This document shows, piece by piece, positions 35,060-45,475 of a DNA stretch of 64,000 bases (its first letter is position 1; every line of letters starts with the position of its first letter). The notes below the pieces were generated by a model, which was not told where the DNA came from, ran no database searches, and saw nothing but the letters and a program-made list of their open reading frames with translations. The stretch is from Bimuria novae-zelandiae CBS 107.79 (lineage: Eukaryota > Ascomycota > Dothideomycetes > Pleosporales > Didymosphaeriaceae). The DNA lies in contig ML976660.1 in the NCBI GenBank assembly GCA_010015655.1, positions 124,001 to 188,000 on the forward strand. Reading direction: 5' to 3'. The translations under genes and the position numbers were made by a program.

Positions 35060-37194
35060 ATGCACTGCACACTTTCTCTGATTACATTGCTTGCCTCCCT
35101 AACTTCGGTAGTCGCTCTTCCATCACTTAAGCGTCAAGATGGCGATGTCTTAATTGATGGAGTAGATATCGTCTTCTCGGGTTCTGACGATGTCAACCCC
35201 AAGACCAACTAGAAGATGTCCACAGATATTATTAATGCCTGGGATGATGCAATCAAATTGGAGAATGCCATTACAGAAATTGATACTAGTAGTGATAGTA
35301 GCTCTTTCGACCGTTAGTTTTGCTACACCTGCCCCTCACTTCTGCACTCGTGTGCAACATAGCACGCTGGCTGTTCGAAGACTACACTTGTCGTCTTTAC
35401 CTGGAGAATGTGTTTGTCTCTGAGAATTACCGGTGCTTTTAGACCCACTTGAACTGACGAACCTATATTTCGGTCCCGGCATATAAAACAGATGGCATAA
35501 GCTACAAAATTCACAGTGTCTATAACTAGCTTGGCAGCTTTGGCCGTAACTTTTTCTGGGGATGGCGAGTTAACGCCTTCTGCCCGTTATAGGATCAAGA
35601 CTTCTGGCGAATGTGCAGCGGATACTTTGCGTTTCAGTGGGATACCCTATGCAAAGATGGCCGATGTCCTTGCAAAGAACGGAAACCTGACGGAGGGTGT
35701 ACGTGGAATGACGACGCGAATGGGATAAAGCCAGATCCGAAAAAAATCATACATCAATACCTAGTTCTGTGATGGGTTCTTCAGTCTCCCTTCTCTAGAC
35801 AAGGTGGTGAAATCAGGCAAGAGCGCATCAAAGGAGAAGAAGTATAACTTGAATACTTATTGAGACAACAGAGGTGAGATTCTTGGAGTTCTCTAGAATC
35901 AATGGTATTGACGAAAGGCAGGAAAACTCCTTTTCCACGAGTATGCAAGTCCCGGCTACAAGGTGTATCCCTCTAGAGTTGGGAATATACGTCGTTCATT
36001 TCTCTCAACTTGGGAACCTACGCTGACTTGGTGCCCACAATTTTAGACTACTTCACGGAGCCACGATCGGAAAGCGTGCCAACGAGAACCTCACGATCAC
36101 CGACCTCGTAATAACGATTCGCAACGAGGACAAGCCCGATGAAATAAGGTCAGTTACATCTTATGGTCCTCTGAACTCCAAAATGCTGGCTCGTACAATC
36201 TGTGACGAAAACTTCCATCATGTCAGACAGAATTACGATAACTGGACTGCGTACGCGATGGCCAAGTACATCCAAGACAAGGTCGGCGTGTATCCCATCC
36301 TTCCACTGACGGACGCCCATGTGTACGACGATAACGCTAAAAAGCCTAAGGCGCTGTTCCTGACCAAAGGAGACCAGACGCTTGTGAATCAGGAGATTTA
36401 CAACGACACTCTTGCCAACGGCCCGTTACTGGAGAAGCTTAACAGTGAAAGTTATACAGTTGGCGACTTCACATTCAGGCCCGATTCAGACTATCCGCAG
36501 TGGTATATTGAGGCTCTACGAAAGGCACGAAGCGGAGACTTGGATGGTACTAGGGACGCAACACAGGAGCTACCGCAAGAGCAGCCCCAAGAGCTACCAC
36601 AGGAGCCACCCGCCCCTCCCAAAGCAAGCAAAACGATCCAGGTATTCTGGGAGGAAGAGTCCATACCCAGCTTCGTCGATCCCACGGCACCCGTCTGGCA
36701 AGGAGACTCAAAGTACTAGTGGTACTTCTATATGGGAGACGCTGGCAAGGGCAGTGATCCTTGCAATTCCGATCCCATCGATACACAATTCGAAGCTCCC
36801 GCAGGCGATTCCTGGCCTACAGCGGACATCGAAGGCGAATGGGAATTCGAGGTTCCTGACCTGGGCAAGTGCAAATTCCAGGGCATTGGAAGTGTTGGCA
36901 CAGGCGGCGACAACGGTTGCTGCACTGTCCTGATAGACCAGCCATCTTGTGCAGACCGGATGAACGTCCAGTCGATCAGTGTCGATCCGAGTCGAAGATC
37001 CAATCGAAGGCGATTTCCTATTGCGATTACTAGGGGACTCTTTCGACGCTTCTGCACTCGGGTATCTTTGGGACATTGTTAGGCAACTGAACGATATGGA
37101 GTTGGTCTTATATTCTCCAGAGTATTTCTCGAAGTTTTCCTCCCACAAGAGCGTTGATGGCACAACATTGTCAACTCCCAATTTTGTATTTTAG
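35060..37194 (+). pseudogene. broken gene for a secreted protein of unknown family
   Basis: 35060 starts a clear signal peptide (MHCTLSLITLLASLTSVVA) followed by a dibasic LKR site, as in fungal secreted pro-proteins. The frame hits TAG at about 35210. Coding-like segments continue in other frames: a Cys-rich stretch near 35630-35720 (RCPCKER, GGCTWND), then an open frame from about 36059 (ATIGKRANENLTITDLV) through FWEEESIPSFVDPTAPVW, stopped by TAG at 36717. It resumes immediately in the same frame (WYFYMGDAGKG, then GDNGCCTVLIDQPSCA) and shifts frame near 36970. Introns could explain some changes but not the in-frame TAGs. Pro/Gln/Glu repeats lie at 36565-36620. I do not recognise the family. 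It adjoins the copia relic, and the TAG stops resemble RIP leakage. Confidence 0.6.
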
Positions 37195-38706
37195 CTTCCA
37201 ATGATTTCTTTCTGTCGCATACGCATCGCTCAATAGACAAAGTTATTCTGGACTTTTAATATAGAATTTTCTTAGTGTAGGTCTTGCATGTGAACATGGC
37301 AGCATTAGTTCACTAATGAATGGCTTGAGGGACAGCTGATGTCCTTCTAGATAAATTCCAACGCTATGTGAACCATAGCACCGCCGATTGAGTCCATTCT
37401 AGCTCACTCTCAGTGAAATTGTGACCCTGGTAATTATTCTGTCGGTAGCAGTTCAATATGCACGGAAACGATGTCTGAAGTAGTGGAAAGAACGGCGCGA
37501 CATCGATATCGGCAATCCATGAGTTTGATCATGCTGACGACTCCAGAACCGGTCATCTCTAGAATCAGAGTTTTCAGGCGGACATGTCGAACAGCCGGGT
37601 TGGTTGTTGGAACTTCGTTGTACAATCAATGCATTCGCTCGGGCACGCGAAAACTTACACCAACGAGTTCCTGGATAGAGTGTAGCGAGGGCGAGGGCGC
37701 GATTCGGCCTCAAAAACTCTCCCGGGTGGGATATCCCGCACACCCATTACCGATGGCGCATGGTATTCGTGTTCCTTGGCTTGATGCTCGTATAGCAGTT
37801 CGACGCGGTCTAGAATACGAAAGTTGACGCTCCAGATAGAAAGTTCGCGCAGCTCGTATGCATCTGATTGAGTTACATCCGTGAGTGTATTCAAGAAAAT
37901 AATACCTGGATCCTGCTCAATGTCCGCAGTCGGTCGTCCTGGGTGTTGAATTAGTCGCATGGAACCTCCCCTTCATATCGAGACCATGTTTATTCTCAGA
38001 ATACTAGAACGCCTTCCAAACTTGGCTACAGATTGGACCCTGAGGGTTTATCGTGTTCCTGTCGCAGCGCAGTCCCTCGCGACCCAAGTGAAACACCATG
38101 GACAGGGATAAAAATGACGAATTTGAGATCTTGACAGGTCGGAGATAACGCAGGATTATCGTCCAAACTAAGAAAGGAGAAAGTCTCTGTCCTGATACGG
38201 TAAGGCCAGGATCAATTATAGGTTCGCCTTAGTTTCAAGCCTTCCCTGAATGCTGAGTTCTCTCGGCGCCAGGGACCCCAGTCCTCATCGTTACATGCTT
38301 TTTCGGGAAGCGCATGCTCCGATGATATGGCTGGACAGCCTGAACTTACAAGCCTGCCAAGTGTGAGACGAATTTGCACTGTGCACGTACGCCATGGGCA
38401 TGAACAGACTCATTTGACGAAGTGATGCCGGGTCTCAGTAGGGTTTCCAAAGAATGCTCTACGAGAAGTGTTTTCCGGTTGCCACAGTACTCAGCCGAAG
38501 TTTTGCGTACTCGACCTTCTCACACGGCACCACTGGCATTGTTTCCAGGGCAAAGCACCACGGCCTGCTACTCCATAGAGGTGCACCGTCCAAGTCATTG
38601 GTGACCACAGAAGAAAAGCTCCAGAGGCGCACAAAAAACAGCATTATGAATATTTGCCTAATGTCTATGGAATGTGGTGCGCAAAACACAACCCCTCCAC
38701 CCGTCC
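37195..38706. other. intergenic, possible unrecognised relic
   Basis: Minus-strand open stretches at 37960-37655 and 37625-37434 lie in different frames and show no known residues. I could not link them by splice sites. The right end is the 3' flank of the SAT4-family gene. Confidence 0.4.
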
Positions 38707-40053
38707 TCATGACCGCTCGAAATCGTGCTCTGACCGCTCGAAATCGTGCTCTGACCGCTCGAACCCATGCTTTGACCGCTCGAACCCATGCTCTGCCCAC
38801 TCCTGCGAAGATTTGCTCGGGAAAACTCCATCCTTTCTTTCTTCGACGTCTACTACCGTGGGACTAGTCGCATTCGTACATGTAGTCACAGTCCAATCAT
38901 GCACCATGATGAGCTCGCCCCCAATGCTTCTAGAGGTCTCAACGCTCTCGTTGCGCCTTGTATACGTGGTCCTCGTACGCGGCGACGATGATACCCAAGT
39001 CGACCGGAACATCCACGGAAGGGCGCGAGCAAAGGACGCGCGCAAGGTGGGCAGCGAAGCGCAGATGATCCCCACGTTCAGCTCGATCGCAGACCACGTC
39101 GCGGCACCGGGATTGTCCCACGTTACGTCTGTGGCGTAGGCTATAGTATGCAGCGTTTTCAACCGCAACACAGAAGCAATGCTCGCACTGTGTCATGATC
39201 AGCAACTTTTCAGATATACCCCCCAAAGGTCCGCAGTGTGTACTTACAAGCCGCCTAATCCTAGGATGAGCCCTAAGGTGTACTTCTCGAAGCTGCGTAG
39301 CTGCAGCTTGCGAATAATGAACATGGGAATAACGATGAGAGCAATATCGGTGGCGATGTTGATCGCCGCGTTCGTGTACCACAGCGCCGGCTTGCTGACG
39401 CAACCGCCAGGGATCCGATCGTCCCAGAACTTAGCCACTGGATAGCAAGTGAAGATGCCGGTGAGGAAGGTCATGACACAGATCATGAAGATGATCCACA
39501 GGAACGCCCGGCAGGTTTTGCGAAGGGTAGATTCGACGGTAATGCGGATGTATTGAAGGACGATAGAGGCTTTGGTGAGGGTGAGGCCGAAGTTATACAT
39601 CATGATGCTAGCGAAGAGTGCCTGTGACGTTGGTCAGTTGTGTGTCTTGGGCACGAATGGTTAACCAGCCGTACCTTCAAAGAATTAATTCCCTGTTCCA
39701 ACTCCAAAGTCTCGATGTGCCTGCCCATGCCGTTCTTTACTTCTGTTGAGGGTCAGGGTTGGTTTGATGATGGGTTGGTGAAACATACGATAGCCTTGAC
39801 ATATTGACATGGCAATGCTGAAGACCTAGACAATGTTAGCAGGTCACATCCATGGGAACGAACAGTGACATACTAGTGCCAGCACAATGGTTAAGTCTTC
39901 GTACGATGGGTTGTTAACCACAACAAACCGCGTGTACAATCTGAGGCTGACGACAAGAAATGCCACGCTTGGAAGAATAGTGATTATAGTAATTATATGT
40001 GGCCCTTGGTTGGCCGCCAAATACTCTGGCGATACATGTGAATTGGAAGACAT
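38707..40053 (-). CDS. SAT4/rhodopsin-domain seven-helix membrane protein (Pth11-like family)
   Basis: Five exons, 40053-39874, 39825-39789, 39742-39675, 39621-39248 and 39187-38707, join in phase to 379 residues. Exon 1 gives the first helix and the RLYTRF/EDLTIVLAL motif; later come KNGMGRHIETL, an ASIMMYNFGLTLTKASIVLQ helix, a CYPVAKFWD segment, and GFASIASVLRLKTL completed across the last intron. DVTWDN and WSAIELNVGIICASLPTLR then follow, typical of the fungal rhodopsin-domain (SAT4) family. The cytosolic tail ends in four copies of a heptad around HxFERSE, encoded by a 21-bp minisatellite. Family members are plasma-membrane proteins, some acting as receptor-like sensors (Pth11 in rice blast); the ligand is unknown. 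Branch sites (GCTAAC) support the introns. Confidence 0.88.
38711..38794 (-). repeat. 21-bp coding minisatellite, 4 units
   Basis: Four head-to-tail 21-mers, GACCGCTCGAAATCGTGCTC plus one base and a variant with CCCATG, at 38711, 38732, 38753 and 38774. They encode repeated heptads at the extreme C-terminus of the SAT4-family protein. The unit length is a multiple of three, so copy-number change keeps the frame. Confidence 0.9.
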
Positions 40054-41474
40054 TGGTACAAGGAGTTAGTGCTACACGTCTTCTCTTTATCGCCATCAAC
40101 AGCCTGAGCAAATCATACGACGGTCAAATCTAGCGTGTCACGATTCGGACCGATGCAAGTGATCTTGTGAAATCGATTTTCAGGATCTGACCGTGCGCTG
40201 CTGACGGTCTCATCTCTATGGCCGAGATATAGGCCTCGAGAACCTCACCACTGACGACGCGTCAATCCTCTTCCTGCGTGAAGCACTGCGTGAAGCACTG
40301 CATGAAGGCCCAAGGTTCAATGGCAGATTTCTGGATTGGGCTCGCGAGCGCCATCGAGTTTTACTTTTGCTGAACTCATGACCACATCGAATACGGGATT
40401 TGAGTCGCGGTTGTCGTAGCTCTGTGCGGGTATTGCCGAAAAGCAAGTTACTCCCGCTAATGACGTTAGATCTGTTGGATCTGTCACACAACACATGCAT
40501 TAGTTGAAACCTTGTCCAGATCGTTCTCGCCCATTTAAGCCCTCAAGGTAGGGCGATCCGGGATGCGACTGTAGGGCGGGAATAGTGTTATAGGTTCCCC
40601 AACCATTTCGGAAGCAGAGCCCGTGGCCAATCGAAAGGCCATGTGTGAGGGTGGCAAAGACCTTGGTTAATTTATATATACAAGTTCTGTCGTAGCCACT
40701 ATTCGGCGTTGAATCCGCCCTTGAATCTACCCTTGAAACTGCCCTTGAACACACACCCTTGAACATACCCTTGACCTAGTCAAACGCTACGCATCCGACC
40801 TGTTAGGGATAGGGCAGCTGTACCGAGGCACTCTTAGCGATAAGTTTAAACTTTCGGATACGGCTGTCAGCCCGCGGATTGCAGAAAAGGTGGCGGGGTA
40901 CTGAGGAGGGGTCGCGTCTTGTGCCTTCTTGGAGAGGCTAAAGATTTACCCCTCTCATACACATGTCGAGTGAAGTCTTCTCACGCCATGGAAAAAGTCG
41001 TAGATAGCGCACCGACCGTCTGCTGCCAGAAGTACGGTCAAGTCAGGGTTTTTCGAGGACGTGAGAGGAAGTTAATACATCCCAGCTCTTATTCCTTGGC
41101 AATGTTCGGAGGTTCTCTTTAATAAATTCTAATCTAGTTAGTTCGCTTTTCCAGGATAAAAGATATCTCAGTTTTGGGCCGAAACGCGATAAGCGCCGTC
41201 TCATTTGTGTGTTCCGCTGCGTGTCATTGCCCTTCCGAAGGCTTATACTGACGACCATATTTCCGTCCCTAAAAAAAAGTGCATAGTACAAGACGTATGC
41301 GACAACTATGGTATGAGGATGGATGACACGTGCGTGAAGTGGGGGTGGGGGGAGGGACCCGTGGGTGGAGTGCGTACCATTGTATGGAATGCGTGGACAG
41401 TACCAGGGGAAGGTCTGACCGAGCCGCGGCACGACTTCTCCACCTCCCGATCCCCGAATCTCTCACAACCCACC
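40054..41474. other. intergenic between divergent genes
   Basis: Holds the promoter of the SAT4-family gene (left) and of the RS-rich protein (right). A degenerate repeat lies at 40718-40775. No supported gene. Confidence 0.5.
40718..40775. repeat. degenerate CCCTTGAA minisatellite
   Basis: Five spaced copies of CCCTTGAA or a close variant, with 4-8 base linkers, in non-coding sequence. No function is evident. Confidence 0.6.
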
Positions 41475-42550
41475 ATGACCCCTTCCGAACGGCAACCCCC
41501 AGAACGGAAGACTCGGTCGCATTCGACATCGCCTTCACGTGAGCATCGTCACAGACATCACCATCGTTCTCGGCACGGGCGCTCACGATCGCCTCGGCGC
41601 GATGACCGACACAAGCGACACCGTTCGCGTTCCCCGCCGCCGCGTCCGGTGACATTACCGTACCATGCCAAAAAGTTGTCAAAGCGTCAATTCGAAGAAT
41701 ACAAGCCATTGTTTCAGTCCTATCTCGGTATTCAAAAGCAGATCAATTTCGATGACCTAGACGAGCGCGAGGCAAAAGGCCGCTGGAAGAGCTTCGTCGG
41801 GCGGTGGTAAGCTCCATCCCATTGTCTTGGCCCCGGAATACACAGCTAAATGGCCCTAGGAACCGTGGAGAGCTCTCGCGCAGCTGGTATGACCCATCCA
41901 TACTAAAAACAGCCCAAGAAACCGCGAAACCGCTCCAACAAGACTGCGCAAACCGCACACGCCGCGCATCACACGATTATGGCTCGCGTGCGGGAAGAAC
42001 TCCAGGCTCTCAGAGCGAAGACGATGATTTCGGCCCCACGCCACCACCAGGCGGCGTATCAAGACATCAGGGCCATGGCCCAACGGTGCCGCGCTTCGAT
42101 GATCTGACGCTGCGGAACGAGCTTAGAGATGAGGATCGCGCGCGCGGACGAGCGGACTATGTCGATGACATCCGCTTCGAGCGCGAAGTAGACCGTAAAG
42201 CGCAGAAGGAGCGCTTGGACGAACTAGTGCCGCGCGCAGATCCAGGCTCGAGAGAACGGCAGCTAGAGAAGAAGCGCGAGGCCACTAGTACGCTCAAGGA
42301 GTTCCGCGACGCGAAAGAGAGCGGCGATGTAGAGGTTGGAGAGGCCGATTTGATGGGTGACGACGGCGTGGAGGCATATAAAAGGCGGAAGCAAGAAGCC
42401 GAGAGGCAGAAAAGTGAGCGTGAGATCAGGAAGGAAGAAATCATGCGGGCCAGGGCTGCTGAACGGGAGGAACGGTTCGCAGAGCGGAGGGCGAAGGAGG
42501 CTCAGACCATGGACTTTTTGAAGTCGATAGCGAAGGAACGGTTTGGTTAG
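41475..42550 (+). CDS. RS-rich coiled-coil nuclear protein (often annotated HEL117-like)
   Basis: Two exons, 41475-41806 and 41860-42550, give 340 residues. The first 60 residues are a His/Arg/Ser-rich RS domain (HRHHHRSRHGRSRSPRR). Then comes LPYHAKKLSKRQFEEYKPLF with KSFVGRWNRGELSRSWYDP completed across the intron, an acidic linker (SEDDDFGPTPPPGG), and a long charged helical C-terminus ending MDFLKSIAKERFG. The arrangement matches a conserved fungal family often labelled RNA helicase HEL117, although no helicase motif is visible. A nuclear, pre-mRNA-processing role is inferred from the RS domain only. Intron length is 53, with a GCTAAA branch-like site. Confidence 0.82.
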
Positions 42551-42873
42551 ACATGTATATACGTCGAGTAAGGCTGTGTAGCACCGTAGGGGGGGAGGCT
42601 AGGCCAAGGAGGTAAAAAAGGGCGATTAGGTCCATCCCATTGCTACTCTGAGATGTTTGGTCAGACATAGCTTTCCCGCTACTGAATCAGTAGCCGTCGA
42701 ACATTAATAAAGCTGGTACGGTATATCCAGCATATGAAGCTCACATGAACATCGGCTTCCCGTCCGTAAAAGCCCATCTACCCCATAAAAATGCCCAACA
42801 ACGCCGATGATGCCCAGTACTCCACAACTCCCTCTAAATGTGTCCCATATAAATACACCCCTGAAACTTAATC
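42551..42873. other. convergent intergenic region
   Basis: About 320 bases between two converging genes, holding both 3' UTRs. No gene seen. Confidence 0.55.
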
Positions 42874-43576
42874 CTACTCATCGTCCGTGATCGACGTCGC
42901 CAGCGGTCCGAAGAACGGAATCTCATACCGATCCAGCGTCGACGCTACACCTAGTCAGCTCACATCTCTAACATCAAGTGAGTGCAAAACATACCATCCC
43001 GCCACGCATGCATAGTCAGGAACCCAATCAACGCCAAATCCCCAGCCAGCAAAATCCACGATATCACGCTCGACCACGAGAAAATGATGTGGATTACAAA
43101 TATGAAGGCGAAGAGCAGACTCGACTGCCATGCGTGGAAGCTGTATCTAGTCAGTCAACCACTCATCCTTCTCAAACTGATATTCTGGGGAAAGCTACGT
43201 ACCGCACATAATCACTGCGATGCTCAAACACCAACAGCGCGACCGGCCCCGCAGGCGGCAGGAGCAAGTATGCCAGACAAGCCGCGTAGTCCATGCGCAA
43301 CCCGATGCTCGTCGTGAACATGTCGACGTCCTCGCGCGGGCCCCCAAGAGGTGCATTCCACGCTACGCGCTCCCGCGACCGTTGCTCCTCTACATCTTCG
43401 TCGGGGGAGCCGGAGAAGTAATCTCGCTGCTGGTACGACGCCTGCGCCGTCGGGGATGCTATTCCAGCGGTGGAGTGCGTGTTATGCGCGCGGTCAAGGG
43501 AGGCGCGCGGGGAAGTGATGGGGCTAAGGACGCGCGTGGTTTCGGGGATGTCTTGGTAAGGGGCGAAGTCTGCCAT
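42874..43576 (-). CDS. UPF0132/DUF4870-like small membrane protein
   Basis: Three exons, 43576-43203, 43140-42995 and 42950-42874, give 198 residues. A disordered N-terminus of about 85 residues leads to TSIGLRMDYAACLAYLLLPP, then LLVFEHRSDYVRFHAWQ completed across the first intron. A second and third hydrophobic helix follow (LLFAFIFVIHIIFSW, WILLAGDLALIGFLTM), and the tail is DRYEIPFFGPLATSITDDE. This is the fungal UPF0132 family, related to the Tic20-like DUF4870 proteins, with three or four membrane helices. The cellular role is not established; a secretory-pathway membrane is plausible. The start ATG is chosen because the family begins shortly before a Ser/Pro-rich linker. An open stretch upstream to 43885 is probably 5' UTR. 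Confidence 0.85.
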
Positions 43577-43986
43577 TATGGGCGGGAAGGGGATGATGTG
43601 TGGTTTGGAGAAGTTTGGGGTGCAGATGCGGGTGCTGGCCGTGCGTAGCGGTACGTACTTCGTAGGGCTGAGCGCGGAAAGCTCGTGCTTGACAGATGCG
43701 GCTAGGGCGCTGGTGCAGGAGCCGCAACGCGAACGTAAGTTTTCTCCCATATCATGTCCCTTGAAATGTGTGTACCAGTGGGACATAAATCGAAGATCGT
43801 GAAGGGCATGATTTTCTCTGAGCAGACACACGACGATCGACGCGAAGCGGACCATAGCTATGAATTGATCTTTCAGAACCAACACAACTGCAAAAAATAA
43901 TCAGTCACAGTCCAACTCATCATGAGACGAGGCATGTTATCTCTCTGTCCAGGTTTTCTGAGTCCCCCCTCCCTGAAGCCGACTCA

Positions 43987-45063
43987 TCATTTCCTCGACG
44001 CGTCCAACATCCCCGTCGCCTCATGGCACCCCACATACTCAAAAAACTGCTGACCCTCATCCAGAACATAAACTTCATGGAACAACCTCAACGAAAGCGC
44101 ATTATCTAGCTTCTTCGCGTACTTCAAAAAGCCGCCGAATATATTGATATGCGTCTGGTGGCTCTTGCTCCAGTACTCCAGAGCTGCCAGATCCTCGAAA
44201 AAGCCTAGCCCAAAGGTCCGCTCGAGGTTGGCTTCATACGTTCCGCTGTCGACAACGTCCCAGAGATTCATGGCGTAGCAACCGATGTCCTGACCTGAGT
44301 CGCGTAGAAAATTCATCCCTTCGATGAGCACAGGGTGCATGGTTTCGAGGTATAGTTTGCGCTCTGCTGGAACAGTGCCAGACCAGTCTTGACCCGAGCG
44401 GATGACGCAGAGATTTTTGTGACCAGCTACGCGAATGCGAGTAGATGTGGTTGGCACCTCCGAAACTCCAGCTGCTCGAGCGGTTCCCTCGGCTTTGATG
44501 TCGTCGTCCTGAGCGACGGCGAGCCGGTCGCGCATACTGCCCCAATATGCATGCTCCAACATCTCTCCTGAGATGTGCTCTTGCAAATGGGCAGCACCTT
44601 CAGGACTTGTGTTGTATGAGAACACTGTCTCGAATCGATCGAGTGTGGGGTGCAGAACTTCCAGGTACCAACCATGGCCGTCGGTCTCACGGTCTGGACT
44701 CTGCCACCAGGATTTGAAGCCGGACTCTTCTTCCCAGCCTGCGAAAGATTCGTCTCCGGGCCAGTACGCTATAACAGCGATGTTGAGCGCGCCTTTCTTG
44801 TCGTTTACGGATGCGACTTCCCAGAACGATGGGCGTACTGTCTCCGAACCCTGGCTCATGAAGCGCTTGATCCTTGAGATGGCCGTACCGTCATTCAGAG
44901 AAGACGAAGCAAACTGTGCTCCGAATACCGCCATGACGAGGCTGTCAACCTCCTTCGGAAACCTCGCGCAGTAGGCGGGGTACGGAGGGCTCCAATTGGG
45001 CGGTGTGCTCACAGGACATGATCGCTCCCTACGAAGATGCTGCGGGATAGTGCACTCAAGCAT
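43987..45063 (-). CDS. aldoxime dehydratase (haem-containing)
   Basis: A single uninterrupted frame of 358 residues, the usual size for the family. It aligns by eye over its whole length with bacterial and fungal phenylacetaldoxime dehydratases: PPNWSPPYPAY and VMAVFGAQF at the N-terminus, SWWQSPDRETDGHGWYLEV, SGEMLEHAYWGSMRDR, CVIRSGQDWSG, GMNFLRDSGQDIGCYAMN, LEYWSKSHQTHINIF, LRLFHEVYVL and FEYVGCHEATGML. The proximal haem His is expected in SKSHQTH, and the catalytic Arg and distal His in SMRDR and LFHEV; all are present. The enzyme dehydrates aldoximes to nitriles using ferrous haem. No P450, nitrilase or nitrile hydratase gene lies within this window. Intron-free structure contrasts with the neighbours and could hint at transfer, but composition looks native. 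Confidence 0.92.
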   Translation of the reverse strand: MLECTIPQHLRRERSCPVSTPPNWSPPYPAYCARFPKEVDSLVMAVFGAQFASSSLNDGTAISRIKRFMSQGSETVRPSFWEVASVNDKKGALNIAVIAYWPGDESFAGWEEESGFKSWWQSPDRETDGHGWYLEVLHPTLDRFETVFSYNTSPEGAAHLQEHISGEMLEHAYWGSMRDRLAVAQDDDIKAEGTARAAGVSEVPTTSTRIRVAGHKNLCVIRSGQDWSGTVPAERKLYLETMHPVLIEGMNFLRDSGQDIGCYAMNLWDVVDSGTYEANLERTFGLGFFEDLAALEYWSKSHQTHINIFGGFLKYAKKLDNALSLRLFHEVYVLDEGQQFFEYVGCHEATGMLDASRK

Positions 45064-45475
45064 TGTTAAGAAGCAAGTTTCTTAGACTCGTAAGGTGGCT
45101 CGTTTGAAATGCTGCCGTTTTAAAGCCCGGAGCACGAGCTGATACGCTTTTACATCTGATCCGTCGTACTGAGTCATACCACCGCAGGAGGACCGATTCG
45201 TACACGTGTATTATCGATGTGGAAGTAAGCCTGCCAATGTCCGCAGATCTCAGCTAACCGTGGTCAATCTGCATGGCATATGCCCTGTTATGGGGGGTCG
45301 TGGAAGGATACATCTAAGCAAATACGAAATACACGCTGTTGTAGTTAGCCTGCCGTCTTCAACAGAACGTTTACCCAATCCTCTGTAAGAACCCATCGTA
45401 TGAACACGCTGGCCCCATAAACGTGGTGCAAAAAATTGGCTTGCTAGGTTGCACCGCTTTTGCCTGGCAGCTCTA
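45064..45475. other. promoter region of the aldoxime dehydratase, up to the element 4 target
   Basis: About 410 bases without coding signal. It ends with the TA target at 45474-45475, so element 4 sits about 410 bp upstream of the dehydratase start. Confidence 0.55.

Noticed and set aside
37434..37960. Two open stretches on the minus strand that look faintly protein-like
   Set aside because: They lie in different frames with no usable splice junction between them and no recognisable motif.
38711..38794. Possible CRISPR-like repeat array
   Set aside because: Repeats are contiguous without spacers, encode protein heptads, and the genome is fungal.
43577..43885. Upstream in-frame extension of the UPF0132-like gene
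   Set aside because: The family starts near the chosen ATG; the extension has no similarity and is more likely 5' UTR.
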